This document shows positions 1 to 7,208 of a DNA stretch of 16,626 nt, in pieces. The translations under genes were made by a program, and so were the position numbers. Below the pieces are notes generated by a model, which made no database searches, was not told the origin of the DNA, and was given only the letters and a program-made list of their open reading frames with translations. This DNA comes from Lachnospiraceae bacterium UBA4381 (GTDB taxonomy: Bacteria > Bacillota > Clostridia > Lachnospirales > Lachnospiraceae), in contig DGRT01000106.1 in assembly GCA_002391105.1 (NCBI GenBank), positions 1 through 16,626 of the forward strand, given 5' to 3'. The number at the start of each line of letters is the position of its first letter. The stretch's first letter is position 1.

Positions 1-34
1 TAAGATAGCAGTGGATGTGGCGGTTAATTTGTAA

Positions 35-501
35 GATTATTTACAGGATAAATTCGGAGGGAGGATATCAATAAGAGTGTGGTATCTGCCGATCATAATG
101 TTTTTAAGCATATAGTACTAGGCGGTATAGAAGAAATTGGCTGGAGATACCTGTTTCAGCCACTTTTGCAGGAAAGACTGCACTACATTTTAGCTACGAT
201 CATCACATTTTTCTCGTGGGGATTATGGCATTTCTTGTTTTTTTATCTAGATGAAACACATGCTGATGTAATCCCATTTTTAATTGGTTTACTTGTAAAT
301 AGCTTTATTCTTTCAGCGTTATATGTGAAAACAAATAACCTTTGGATATGTGTAATGACGCATTCTCTGATTAATGTTTTTTCACAACTTGTGACTGGAG
401 GTAATCAATATGTAGGCTATTTCAGTAAAGTTGTTATTATAGTAATCGCTATTATACTTGCTACTAAAACAATTAGGAAGCAAGATAAACAATTGTGCTG
501 A
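35..501 (+). pseudogene. CPBP-family intramembrane metalloprotease, frameshifted remnant
   Basis: This is a remnant of a CPBP (CAAX protease/bacteriocin-processing, Abi) membrane protease. The open frame from a GTG at 79 gives 140 residues with the three family motifs: EEIGWR near residue 18, WHFLFF near residue 51 and HSLIN near residue 95, on hydrophobic helices. Intact members have several membrane helices before the EExxxR motif and are usually about 200-300 residues, so the N-terminus is missing. In the neighbouring frame (codons from 35, stop at about 110) the sequence reads RVWYLPIIMFLSI, the kind of helix that precedes EExxxR, so a single frameshift near 100-115 probably split the gene. 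A purine-rich CGGAGGGAGG at 55-64 could serve the GTG start, but at a long spacing. A functional short protein is possible but less likely. Confidence 0.6.
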
Positions 502-553
502 TGCTAACACATAAAACCGGAATTAATTTTTCAGTTTATAGGAGTGGATGTTT

Positions 554-1174
554 ATGACAGACCAAGAAGTAAAATCCGTAATGGCTGATAATGTTAAACT
601 TGGGGAAGATGGGGAACAGGCCCGAAATGCTTTGATGGAAAGCATAAAAGCAAAGATTGACAAGAAGAATGTTCAAAGTCTGTGCAATAAGATACTGAAA
701 AAATGCAGTTTTAAAAGTGAAACAGATCTGGATAACATCTCGAATCTTGCGGTGTGGCTGTATATTTATGAATGTTATGATGAGATGTTTGCAGTATGTG
801 ATCTCGTAAAGGATTATAAATTTGCAAATGACTATTTTCTATGGGATTGTCCGGATACATGTATGTGCCTTATGGCAAGGGTATATCGAGAACAAGGCGA
901 ACCGGATAAAGCAAAAATGCTTATTGAAAAAGTAAATGAACATAGAGCTCCTGAATTATACTGTAACCTTGTAGATTCATTTGACGAGATGGATGCAGGG
1001 ATAGAACGGTTTATAAAGGAATTCCCTAAAAAGAAGGCTGCAATAGCATGGCAGCATTTCTATAAGCTTGCATTTGATATTCATTACAGAGAACCGGGTG
1101 GATTCCCTATATCCGACGAGAAATTTGAAGAAGATATTAAAAATATACTGGTTATTTTACGTGAAGTAAAATAA
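554..1174 (+). CDS. Hypothetical helical protein, possibly TPR-like
   Basis: I do not recognise the function. The protein is about 206 residues, probably cytoplasmic, with no signal peptide or membrane segment. It is predicted helical and has several repeat-like helix pairs. The stretch around residues 110-125 (ARVYREQGEPDKAKMLIEKV) resembles a tetratricopeptide helix pair, and the earlier WLYIYECYDEMFAVCDLV is similar. The nearest family I can think of is DUF6707-type Firmicutes proteins, but that is only an impression. I chose the ATG at 554 over the one at 548 because the GGAG at 541-544 lies 9 bases from 554 but only 3 from 548. It stands alone, followed by a strong hairpin terminator about 165 bases downstream. 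Confidence 0.7.
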   Translation: MTDQEVKSVMADNVKLGEDGEQARNALMESIKAKIDKKNVQSLCNKILKKCSFKSETDLDNISNLAVWLYIYECYDEMFAVCDLVKDYKFANDYFLWDCPDTCMCLMARVYREQGEPDKAKMLIEKVNEHRAPELYCNLVDSFDEMDAGIERFIKEFPKKKAAIAWQHFYKLAFDIHYREPGGFPISDEKFEEDIKNILVILREVK

Positions 1175-1318
1175 AGCCATATGAATGACACCGTTAGTAG
1201 ATAAAAACGGAAGTTAAAAAGATTAGAAATTTTATCATGATGAATAAATAGTGGTCTAAATATATGCGATTACAATGATTTTTGTTACATCAGATTAGTT
1301 AGTTGGTACAAAAATTTT

Positions 1319-1373
1319 AGTAACAAAATACCTTCTCCAAAAGAGCTTGCCTACCCCGGCAGGCTCTTTTACT
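1319..1373 (+). repeat. Dispersed 55-bp hairpin element, copy 1
   Basis: This 55-bp segment recurs at 7143-7197 with a single difference, in the loop. It begins AGTAA and ends TTACT, a short terminal inverted repeat, and carries the terminator stem at 1339-1370. The 20 bases 5' of the stem are conserved as strictly as the stem itself, which a terminator alone would not need. It could be a miniature mobile hairpin or a copied terminator. Confidence 0.75.
1339..1370 (+). terminator. Rho-independent terminator, copy 1
   Basis: AAAAGAGCTTGCC (1339-1351) pairs with GGCAGGCTCTTTT (1358-1370) over 13 positions with one G-U wobble, around the loop TACCCC. The right arm ends in TTTT. The A-rich left end means it could also work on the opposite strand. 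It closes the transcript of the hypothetical gene at 554-1174. Confidence 0.8.
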
Positions 1374-1454
1374 GTACAAAAATCTGCCTTGGCGAAACTT
1401 GAAAATGCATTTTGACATAAGAAAAATGTAGTAGGTAAAAATGGAGATTAAATT

Positions 1455-1742
1455 ATACCATTCAAAATAGTTTGAAATGATATCACAAAATAAATACCCA
1501 AGCTATTGTGAATACAGCAAATGATCAAGCTGTCGTAGGAACTGGCTGCACTTTGTCTATGTGTCGGTGCTAAGCTTAATCTTGATGAGTCAAAAGATCT
1601 CTTGGCCAGGGCAGGATATGCTCTATCTCCTTGTGATATGACAGATATTATATTTTCATATTTTATAGAAAACAAGATATATGACATGATCGAACTAGAT
1701 ATACAGTTGAAAGAGCATGGACTTCCATGTATCATTTCTTAG
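1455..1742 (+). pseudogene. Macro-domain protein, heavily degraded
   Basis: This is a ruined gene for a macro-domain (ADP-ribose-binding or hydrolysing) protein of the Firmicutes type with a C-terminal helical extension. From 1455 the frame reads IPFKIV, then a TGA stop at 1473, then NDITK; the start codon appears as ATA. After a one-base frameshift in the A-run near 1488 another frame reads INTQAIVNTAND and QAVVGTGC, matching the usual macro N-terminus with its IVN-AN motif. The catalytic middle is then missing. The frame ending at 1740-1742 gives the C-terminal extension (KLNLDESKDLLARAGYALSP, then FSYFIE and EHGLPCII). At least one stop, one frameshift and one internal deletion are visible. 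A GGAG at 1443-1446 would have been the ribosome site. It sits immediately before the vWA gene and near an ADP-ribosylglycohydrolase. Confidence 0.75.
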
Positions 1743-1792
1743 CGAATCTCAAGGGTCGCCGCGCGAGAGACCAGTTTTGATTTTTATTTTCG

Positions 1793-1798
1793 TATAAT
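1793..1798 (+). promoter_or_regulatory. Possible -10 box for the vWA gene
   Basis: A perfect TATAAT lies 56 bases before the ATG at 1854, in a T-rich stretch. I find no good -35 hexamer at 16-18 bases upstream, so this is a weak call. A GC-rich inverted patch (GGTCGC...GCGAGAGACC, about 1753-1772) lies just upstream. Confidence 0.3.
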
Positions 1799-1853
1799 GT
1801 ATCCAACAAATAAAAAACCTATAAAGGTTATTAAAGAAAAGGAGGATACCATT

Positions 1854-2528
1854 ATGCGTAAGGGATTAACAGAGGTTGTATTTATACTGGATAGAAGCGG
1901 TTCTATGAGAGGACTCGAAGCTGATACTATCGGCGGCTTCAATTCAATGATTGAAAAACAACAGAAAGAAGAAGGAGAGGCTTTTATATCTACGATATTA
2001 TTTGATGATCAGTCGGAGGTTCTGTATGACAGAGTTCCTATCGGTAAGGTAGAGCAAATGAATGATAATCAGTATTATGTAAGAGGATGCACGGCTCTTC
2101 TGGATGCTATAGGTGGAGCTATTCATCACATAGGAAATGTACATAAGTATGCCAGACCTGAAGATGTTCCGGAAAAAACACTTTTTATAATCACTACAGA
2201 CGGTATGGAAAATGCCAGCAGAAAATATGATTATAATAAGGTAAAGAAGATGATTGAGAGGCAGAAGGAAAGATATCATTGGGAGTTTATATTCCTTGGA
2301 GCTAACATAGATGCTGTTGAAGTAGCTGGAAGATTTGGCATAGATGGATCAAGAGCTGTAAGGTATGAGTGTGATTCTGAGGGAACTCAGCTTAACTTTA
2401 ATGTAATGTCAAAAATGGTTAGTACTGCTAGAGCATGTAAATCAGCTATACTTATGGAAGATGCATTTGATAATGATGAAATGCTGGAAGATATTCGAGA
2501 TGACTATAAAAAGCGTCACCGCAAGTAA
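1854..2528 (+). CDS. von Willebrand factor A (vWA) domain protein
   Basis: This 224-residue cytoplasmic protein is a single vWA domain. The metal-ion-dependent adhesion site is complete: D13-x-S15-x-S17 in FILDRSGSM, the threonine at T80 in RGCTALLDA, and D116 in TTDGMEN. vWA domains bind partners through a metal ion and often act as scaffolds. The start is the ATG at 1854, because AAAAGGAGG at 1837-1845 lies 8 bases before it and no ribosome site serves the upstream in-frame ATG at 1797. It lies between a macro-domain pseudogene and a truncated ADP-ribosylglycohydrolase 14 bases downstream, so the ancestral role was probably linked to ADP-ribose metabolism or signalling. The role of this protein alone is unknown. 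Unlike its neighbours it is intact. Confidence 0.85.
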   Translation: MRKGLTEVVFILDRSGSMRGLEADTIGGFNSMIEKQQKEEGEAFISTILFDDQSEVLYDRVPIGKVEQMNDNQYYVRGCTALLDAIGGAIHHIGNVHKYARPEDVPEKTLFIITTDGMENASRKYDYNKVKKMIERQKERYHWEFIFLGANIDAVEVAGRFGIDGSRAVRYECDSEGTQLNFNVMSKMVSTARACKSAILMEDAFDNDEMLEDIRDDYKKRHRK

Positions 2529-2542
2529 GAGAGGTGGCCGTT

Positions 2543-2845
2543 ATGAAAAACTATTGGTTAGATGGAATCATGGGCGTTGCCGTAGGTGACGCCCTGGGAC
2601 TTCCGGTTCAGTTTATGAGTAGGGAAGAACTTGTGTTGAATCCGGTCACAGGAATGCGTCCCTGTGATTTATATCTTTCTCCAATCGGCACCTGGTCAGA
2701 TGATACTGATACTATAGCAGCAATAGCCGGTGGACTGGCAGGCCTTTATTATGGATATGATGCTATTCCAAGTGAATGGCTTGAAGTATTAAGAAAAAGA
2801 GAATGGCTTGAAGCAAATGCCATTAATGGGAAAGGCTTAGAGTAA
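2543..2845 (+). pseudogene. ADP-ribosylglycohydrolase (DraG/ARH family), internally deleted
   Basis: DraG/ARH enzymes remove ADP-ribose from proteins with a two-metal centre. The N-terminus is typical (GVAVGDALGLPVQF at residues 11-24, GTWSDDT at 49-55). Instead of continuing into the core it jumps directly to the C-terminal metal motif and helix (DTDTIAAIAGGLAGLYYG, residues 54-71, then IPSEWLEVL). The join falls in GATGATACTGATACT at about 2699-2713, where the SDDT and DTDT motifs share sequence, so a deletion between similar coding stretches is likely. The product is 100 residues against roughly 250-330 for the family, and must be inactive. AGAGGTGG precedes the ATG at 2543. Its last 23 bases overlap the convergent LysR gene, so the final residues may also be abnormal. 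Confidence 0.75.
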
Positions 2846-3725
2846 GAATATCAATATAATCAAGCGTTAGAGCTGATGGACGTATGGCCTTTGGAAGTAT
2901 ATAACCTATTTCCATATAGTCATCTACATCAAGAGGTTTGGCTATAATATTCGGACCATTCAGCTCTTCATTTATGATACCACTGCAAATGGTATAGCCA
3001 TTCATGCCAATCAGCATATTGAATAGCGTGGCTCTGTCCCGGACGATTATTTCCTTGTCAGAGTCAACTGTACTTAGTATTTCTTCAGAAAAATAAAATG
3101 AATTGTGTGATCCCTGCTCATAGGCTAGACGAGGGTATGGCTTTAAATCTTCAAGCGATATACTCTTTAACCTGGCGAGCGGGGATTTTCTTCCTATAAA
3201 GACATGTGGCTTAACCTTGATTAGGGATGTAAAAGAAAGGTTGTTGTCGCGTAAGGTCTTATTTATGACTGTTTCGTTAAACTTGTTTAGATAAAGGATG
3301 CCTATCTCGCTTCGAAGATTCGCCACATCCCTTATTATGTCATAGGTCTCGGTTTCTCTCATATGGAATTCATACTTATCACCACCGGCTTTCTTAAGGA
3401 GTTCTACAAAGGCTTCTACTACAAAAGAATAGTGCTGTGATGAAACCGAGAATCTATGCTTTCCTGCTATAGTTCCACTATATCTTTCCTCAATCAGGTT
3501 GGCCTGCTCCAGAACCTGTCTGGCATAACCTAAAAACTCTTCCCCCTCAGGTGTCAGTTCAATTCCCTTTTTTGATCTATTGAATATAGTAATATTATAT
3601 TCTTTCTCGAGTTCCTGAATAGATGCAGTAAGACTAGGCTGTGCTATAAAAAGCTTTTTAGCTGCATCGGTTATATTTCCGGTATCTGCTACTACTGTAA
3701 TGTATCTTAATTGCTTTAATGTCAT
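2823..3725 (-). CDS. LysR-family transcriptional regulator, probable methionine regulator
   Basis: This 300-residue protein is a typical LysR-type regulator. A winged helix-turn-helix lies at residues 1-60 (MTLKQLRYITVVADTGNITD, then AAKKLFIAQPSLTASIQELE), and an effector-binding domain at about 90-295. The start at 3725 is preceded by GGAGGAT (3731-3737). It is transcribed divergently from metE across a gap of about 195 bases that holds two T-N11-A dyads, the arrangement expected of a regulator that controls its neighbour. In streptococci and lactococci LysR proteins of the MetR/MtaR/CmbR kind control methionine and cysteine genes, and homocysteine is the usual MetR co-effector. That this protein regulates metE-metF is an inference from position. 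Its C-terminal codons overlap the truncated ADP-ribosylglycohydrolase on the other strand. Confidence 0.88.
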   Translation of the reverse strand: MTLKQLRYITVVADTGNITDAAKKLFIAQPSLTASIQELEKEYNITIFNRSKKGIELTPEGEEFLGYARQVLEQANLIEERYSGTIAGKHRFSVSSQHYSFVVEAFVELLKKAGGDKYEFHMRETETYDIIRDVANLRSEIGILYLNKFNETVINKTLRDNNLSFTSLIKVKPHVFIGRKSPLARLKSISLEDLKPYPRLAYEQGSHNSFYFSEEILSTVDSDKEIIVRDRATLFNMLIGMNGYTICSGIINEELNGPNIIAKPLDVDDYMEIGYILPKAIRPSALTLDYIDILTLSLSH

Positions 3726-3780
3726 GATAAATCCTCCGCTTTGTATATAAGGATGGCTATAGGAAAAAGCTATAGCATGT

Positions 3781-3797
3781 TATAACCATAGGTTATA
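3781..3797. promoter_or_regulatory. Candidate LysR operator, distal dyad
   Basis: TATAACCATAGGTTATA is a 17-base dyad with perfect 7-base arms around ATA and contains T-N11-A (3783-3795), the classic LysR-family signature. It lies about 56 bases upstream of the LysR start and about 100 bases before the likely metE transcription start, so autoregulation or a distal contact is plausible. Confidence 0.55.
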
Positions 3798-3818
3798 TTT
3801 ATGACTATAACAGCAAAT

Positions 3819-3833
3819 ATAGAAAAAATCTAT
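3819..3833. promoter_or_regulatory. Candidate LysR operator, metE-proximal dyad
   Basis: ATAGA and TCTAT flank an A-run and form T-N11-A at 3820-3832. Its centre is about 66 bases upstream of the predicted metE start of transcription, the usual place for a LysR recognition site on an activated promoter. The A-tract makes chance occurrence more likely than for the dyad at 3781. Confidence 0.4.
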
Positions 3834-3856
3834 GAAAAAATAAATGTTTTTTATAT

Positions 3857-3885
3857 TTTACCTGCTAATTGACTGGATTTATACT
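3857..3885 (+). promoter_or_regulatory. Candidate metE promoter
   Basis: TTTACC (3857-3862), a 17-base spacer and TATACT (3880-3885) form a plausible sigma-70-type promoter with a weak -35, as expected for an activator-dependent gene. Transcription would start near 3892 and leave a leader of about 30 bases, too short for a riboswitch. Confidence 0.45.
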
Positions 3886-3921
3886 TCTGAAACAAGAAAA
3901 AAGGAAAGGAGAATGACAGAA

Positions 3922-6207
3922 ATGAAGACATCGGTTATAGGTTATCCAAGAATAGGTAAGAACAGAGAATTAAAATTTGCTTCGGAGAAGTTTTTTAAAA
4001 AAGAAATTACAGAGGAAGAGCTAAAAAGCTTAGCAGCAGAACTTAGAAAGGAAAACCTTTTTAAACAAAAAGAATCAGGTATAAGCTTTATCCCATCGAA
4101 TGATTTTTCTTTCTATGATAATGTACTGGACACTGCATTTCTTTTTAATATTATTCCGTCCAGATACACCACACTTGGACTTTCAGACCTCGAGACATAC
4201 TTTGCGATGGCAAGAGGCTATCAGGGAGATAAAGGAAATGTAAAAGCCCTGGCAATGAAGAAATGGTTTAATACGAATTATCATTATATCGTTCCTGAAA
4301 TAGATGATGATATAGAGATTAAGCTAAATGGTGCTGCTCCGGTAGATGCATATAAGGAAGCTAAAGCTGAAGGTATTGAGACTAAGGTGGTTATAGTTGG
4401 TCCATTTACGCTCCTAAAGCTTGCTAAATACACAGGCACCAAATCCGCAAAGGACTTCGCCAGTCAGATTACAAAAGGTTATATTGAACTGATCTCAAAG
4501 CTTTCAGATGCTGGTGCTCTATGGATAGAGTTTGATGAACCATCACTTGTTAAGGATTTGGATTCTGAGGATAAAGTGCTTTTTGAAGAGATTTATAAGT
4601 CCCTCCTGGAAAACAAAAAGACACTCAAGGTTCTGCTTCAGACTTATTTTGGCGACATCCGTGACATTTACGGAGAGGTGACAGGCCTCGACTTTGATGG
4701 AATCGGTCTGGATTTTATAGAAGGAAGAAAGACATTTGAGCTTGTTAAGACAAATGGCTTCCCGGCAGATAAGATTCTTTTTGCCGGTCTCGTAAATGGA
4801 AAGAATATCTGGAAAAATAATTATGCAAGGACATTAGATACTGTAAAGGAACTAAAGAATATTGCTGGAGAAATAGTACTAAGCACATCCTGCTCACTCC
4901 TTCATGTTCCGTACACATTAGAAAGTGAGAGTAAGCTTTCGGCTGACTATCTGGATCACTTTGCCTTTGCAGAGGAAAAGCTTACAGAACTAAACGAACT
5001 TTCGGGGCTTATTGATATTTCGGCTTCCGGAAATGTGGCAGCTCAGGTTAGCTTTATAGATAATCAGAAGCTTTTCCATGGCAGAAAAGATTCTAAAGAT
5101 GAAGCGGTGCAGGAGAGAGTCGCTGGTATAAAGGATTCGGATTATACAAGACTTCCTGAATTCCATGAAAGAGAAAAGGTTCAGAAGGAAAAGCTTAAGC
5201 TTCCACTGTTCCCAACTACAACCATTGGATCCTTTCCTCAGACACAGGATGTAAGACAGAACAGACAGAAGTTACGTAAGGGACTCATTTCTGTCGAAGA
5301 ATATACAGAATTTAATAAGAAGAAAATAGCTGAATGTATAAAGCTTCAGGAGGAGATTGGTCTTGATGTAATCGTACACGGTGAGTACGAAAGAAATGAC
5401 ATGGTTGAGTATTTTGGCGAAAACCTGGCAGGATATGTCTTTACCGAGAAAGCCTGGGTTCAGTCATATGGAACAAGGTGTGTTAAGCCACCTATCATCT
5501 GGGGTGATGTATCGCGCAAGAAACCTATAACTGTAGCATGGTCAAAGTATGCAAAGAGTTGCACTGACAAGCCGGTTAAAGGAATGCTGACAGGTCCTGT
5601 TACAATTCTTAACTGGTCGTTCCCGAGAGAAGATATATCGATTAAGGAAAGCACACTTCAGATAGCACTAGCTATTAGGGATGAGGTCCTTGATCTTGAA
5701 GCAAATGGAATAGATATTATTCAGATAGATGAGGCGGCGCTTAGAGAGAAGCTTCCACTCCGTAAATCAGACTGGTACAGTGAGTATCTTGACTGGGCAA
5801 TTCCGGCCTTCCGTCTTGTACATAGCGGCGTTAAGCCAGAAACCCAGATTCATACGCATATGTGCTACAGTGAATTTACAGATATAATCCCTGCGATAGA
5901 TGCTATGGATGCTGATGTCATTACATTTGAGGCATCGCGTTCAGATCTTCAAATACTTGACAGCCTTAAGGAAAATGATTTTCAGACAGAGGTTGGTCCT
6001 GGTGTATATGATATCCACAGTCCTAGAGTTCCATCAGTCGAGGAAATTGTAAATGCGCTTAATGCCATGAGAGATAGGATAGATGATAGTAAGCTCTGGG
6101 TAAATCCGGATTGCGGACTTAAAACCAGAGGCGAAACCGAGACTAAAGCAAGTCTTATAAATCTCGTAAAGGCCGCTAATATCATTCGAGATGATAAACG
6201 AAAATAA
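3922..6207 (+). CDS. metE: Cobalamin-independent methionine synthase (5-methyltetrahydropteroyltriglutamate-homocysteine methyltransferase)
   Basis: MetE transfers the methyl group of 5-methyltetrahydropteroyltri-glutamate to homocysteine, the last step of methionine synthesis, without vitamin B12. The protein is 761 residues from the ATG at 3922, close to the 753-762 of known MetE proteins. The N-terminal barrel begins KTSVIGYPRIGKNRELK, and the catalytic C-terminal barrel starts near FPTTTIGSFPQT. The zinc ligands are all present: H646 and C648 (HTHMC), E670 (TFEAS) and C731 (NPDCG), matching H641, C643, E665 and C726 of the E. coli enzyme. I prefer 3922 because AAAGGAG (3905-3911) lies 10 bases before it but only one base before the alternative ATG at 3913. 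The frame is open back to 3844, but that stretch has no ribosome site and covers the promoter. It forms an operon with metF, 40 bases downstream. Confidence 0.97.
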   Translation: MKTSVIGYPRIGKNRELKFASEKFFKKEITEEELKSLAAELRKENLFKQKESGISFIPSNDFSFYDNVLDTAFLFNIIPSRYTTLGLSDLETYFAMARGYQGDKGNVKALAMKKWFNTNYHYIVPEIDDDIEIKLNGAAPVDAYKEAKAEGIETKVVIVGPFTLLKLAKYTGTKSAKDFASQITKGYIELISKLSDAGALWIEFDEPSLVKDLDSEDKVLFEEIYKSLLENKKTLKVLLQTYFGDIRDIYGEVTGLDFDGIGLDFIEGRKTFELVKTNGFPADKILFAGLVNGKNIWKNNYARTLDTVKELKNIAGEIVLSTSCSLLHVPYTLESESKLSADYLDHFAFAEEKLTELNELSGLIDISASGNVAAQVSFIDNQKLFHGRKDSKDEAVQERVAGIKDSDYTRLPEFHEREKVQKEKLKLPLFPTTTIGSFPQTQDVRQNRQKLRKGLISVEEYTEFNKKKIAECIKLQEEIGLDVIVHGEYERNDMVEYFGENLAGYVFTEKAWVQSYGTRCVKPPIIWGDVSRKKPITVAWSKYAKSCTDKPVKGMLTGPVTILNWSFPREDISIKESTLQIALAIRDEVLDLEANGIDIIQIDEAALREKLPLRKSDWYSEYLDWAIPAFRLVHSGVKPETQIHTHMCYSEFTDIIPAIDAMDADVITFEASRSDLQILDSLKENDFQTEVGPGVYDIHSPRVPSVEEIVNALNAMRDRIDDSKLWVNPDCGLKTRGETETKASLINLVKAANIIRDDKRK

Positions 6208-6210
6208 TAA

Positions 6211-6228
6211 TATGACACTTATGTCATA
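6211..6228 (+). other. Intercistronic hairpin between metE and metF
   Basis: TATGACA (6211-6217) and TGTCATA (6222-6228) form a perfect 7-bp stem with a CTTA loop. It starts 4 bases after the metE stop and ends 8 bases before the metF ribosome site. No T-run follows, so it is not a terminator. It may stabilise the metE transcript or set the metE:metF ratio. Confidence 0.55.
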
Positions 6229-6247
6229 ATATGTGTGAGGTAAACCA

Positions 6248-7108
6248 TTGAAGATATCAGAAGTTTATAAGAATAAGAAGAGAAGTCTTTCTTTTGAAAT
6301 ATTTCCGCCGAAGAAGGACGCGCAGCTTGATAATATAGATGATACTTTGGATGTTCTGTCAGAGCTTCATCCGGATTTTATAAGTGTCACATTTGGCGCA
6401 GGCGGTTCATCTAATTGCAATCGTACGATAGAGCTGGCAAAGAAGATAAAATATAAATATGGTATCGAGCCAGTGGTTCACCTTACATGTCTCCATTATG
6501 ACAAGGCGGAGATAGAGGAGTTCGCTCGAGTGCTTAAGGCAGAAGGTATCGAAAATGTCCTGGCCCTCCGAGGTGATAAGAGTGATAAGGTAATGGCGAA
6601 GGATGATTTTAAACATTCATCTGATCTTATAAGATTTCTGAAGCCAAATTATGATTTCTGTTTTCTGGGTGCCTGCTACCCTGAGTGTCATCCGGAATCA
6701 CCTAACAGAGTGAGTGAGCTTAAATGCTTAAAGTCTAAGGTTGATGCCGGGGCTGAGGTGCTTATATCACAGCTTTTCTTTGATAATGATGCATTCTTCC
6801 ATTTTGATGAGGAGTGTAAGATAGCAGATATAGATGTTCCTGTAATTCCGGGTGTAATGCCGGTTATAAATGCGACTCAGATAAAAAGAATGATCAGCAT
6901 GTGTAATGCCACATTTCCGGAAAGGTTTGAAAGGATAATTAGGCGCTACGAGGATAATAAGGAGGCGTTGTTTGATGCAGGTATGTCATATGCTCTTAGT
7001 CAGATAATTGATCTGCTTGTAAGTGATATACCTGGCATCCATCTCTATACCATGAACAATCCGGCTGTAGCAAGAAGGATATGTGAGGGTATTAGAAATA
7101 TTGTTTAG
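6248..7108 (+). CDS. metF: Methylenetetrahydrofolate reductase
   Basis: MetF is a flavoprotein that reduces 5,10-methylene-tetrahydrofolate to 5-methyl-tetrahydrofolate, the methyl donor consumed by MetE. The 286-residue product is full length for the bacterial enzyme (about 290). Family features include SFEIFPPK with the catalytic glutamate at E17, the SVTFGAGGSS segment at about 47-56, the HLTC and LALRGD segments that line the FAD site, and SQLFFDN with PVIPGVMPV in the C-terminal half. The start appears to be the TTG at 6248, with GAGG at 6237-6240 seven bases upstream; no ATG is available near the conserved N-terminus. A rare start codon and the upstream hairpin may keep its level below that of metE. 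It is the last gene of the operon, followed by the terminator at 7163. Confidence 0.95.
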   Translation: MKISEVYKNKKRSLSFEIFPPKKDAQLDNIDDTLDVLSELHPDFISVTFGAGGSSNCNRTIELAKKIKYKYGIEPVVHLTCLHYDKAEIEEFARVLKAEGIENVLALRGDKSDKVMAKDDFKHSSDLIRFLKPNYDFCFLGACYPECHPESPNRVSELKCLKSKVDAGAEVLISQLFFDNDAFFHFDEECKIADIDVPVIPGVMPVINATQIKRMISMCNATFPERFERIIRRYEDNKEALFDAGMSYALSQIIDLLVSDIPGIHLYTMNNPAVARRICEGIRNIV

Positions 7109-7142
7109 TTAAATCTTTATAAGCTACTTAATCATGCTATAT

Positions 7143-7197
7143 AGTAACAAAATACCTTCTCCAAAAGAGCTTGCCTACTCCGGCAGGCTCTTTTACT
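7143..7197 (+). repeat. Dispersed 55-bp hairpin element, copy 2
   Basis: This matches the element at 1319-1373 except for one loop base (TACTCC here, TACCCC there) and has the same AGTAA...TTACT ends. The flanking sequences differ, so the borders are sharp. Confidence 0.75.
7163..7194 (+). terminator. Rho-independent terminator of metE-metF, copy 2
   Basis: AAAAGAGCTTGCC (7163-7175) pairs with GGCAGGCTCTTTT (7182-7194) with one wobble, followed by a short T-run. It lies 54 bases after the metF stop. Confidence 0.8.
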
Positions 7198-7208
7198 ATC
7201 CAGTGTTT

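Noticed and set aside
1175..1318. Possible small gene or RNA between the hypothetical gene and the first hairpin element
   Set aside because: I found no start with a ribosome site, no conserved-looking frame and no stable structure.
3844..3921. N-terminal extension of MetE from an ATG at 3844
   Set aside because: It has no ribosome site, would overlap the likely promoter, and known MetE proteins start at the GYPRIG-type segment.
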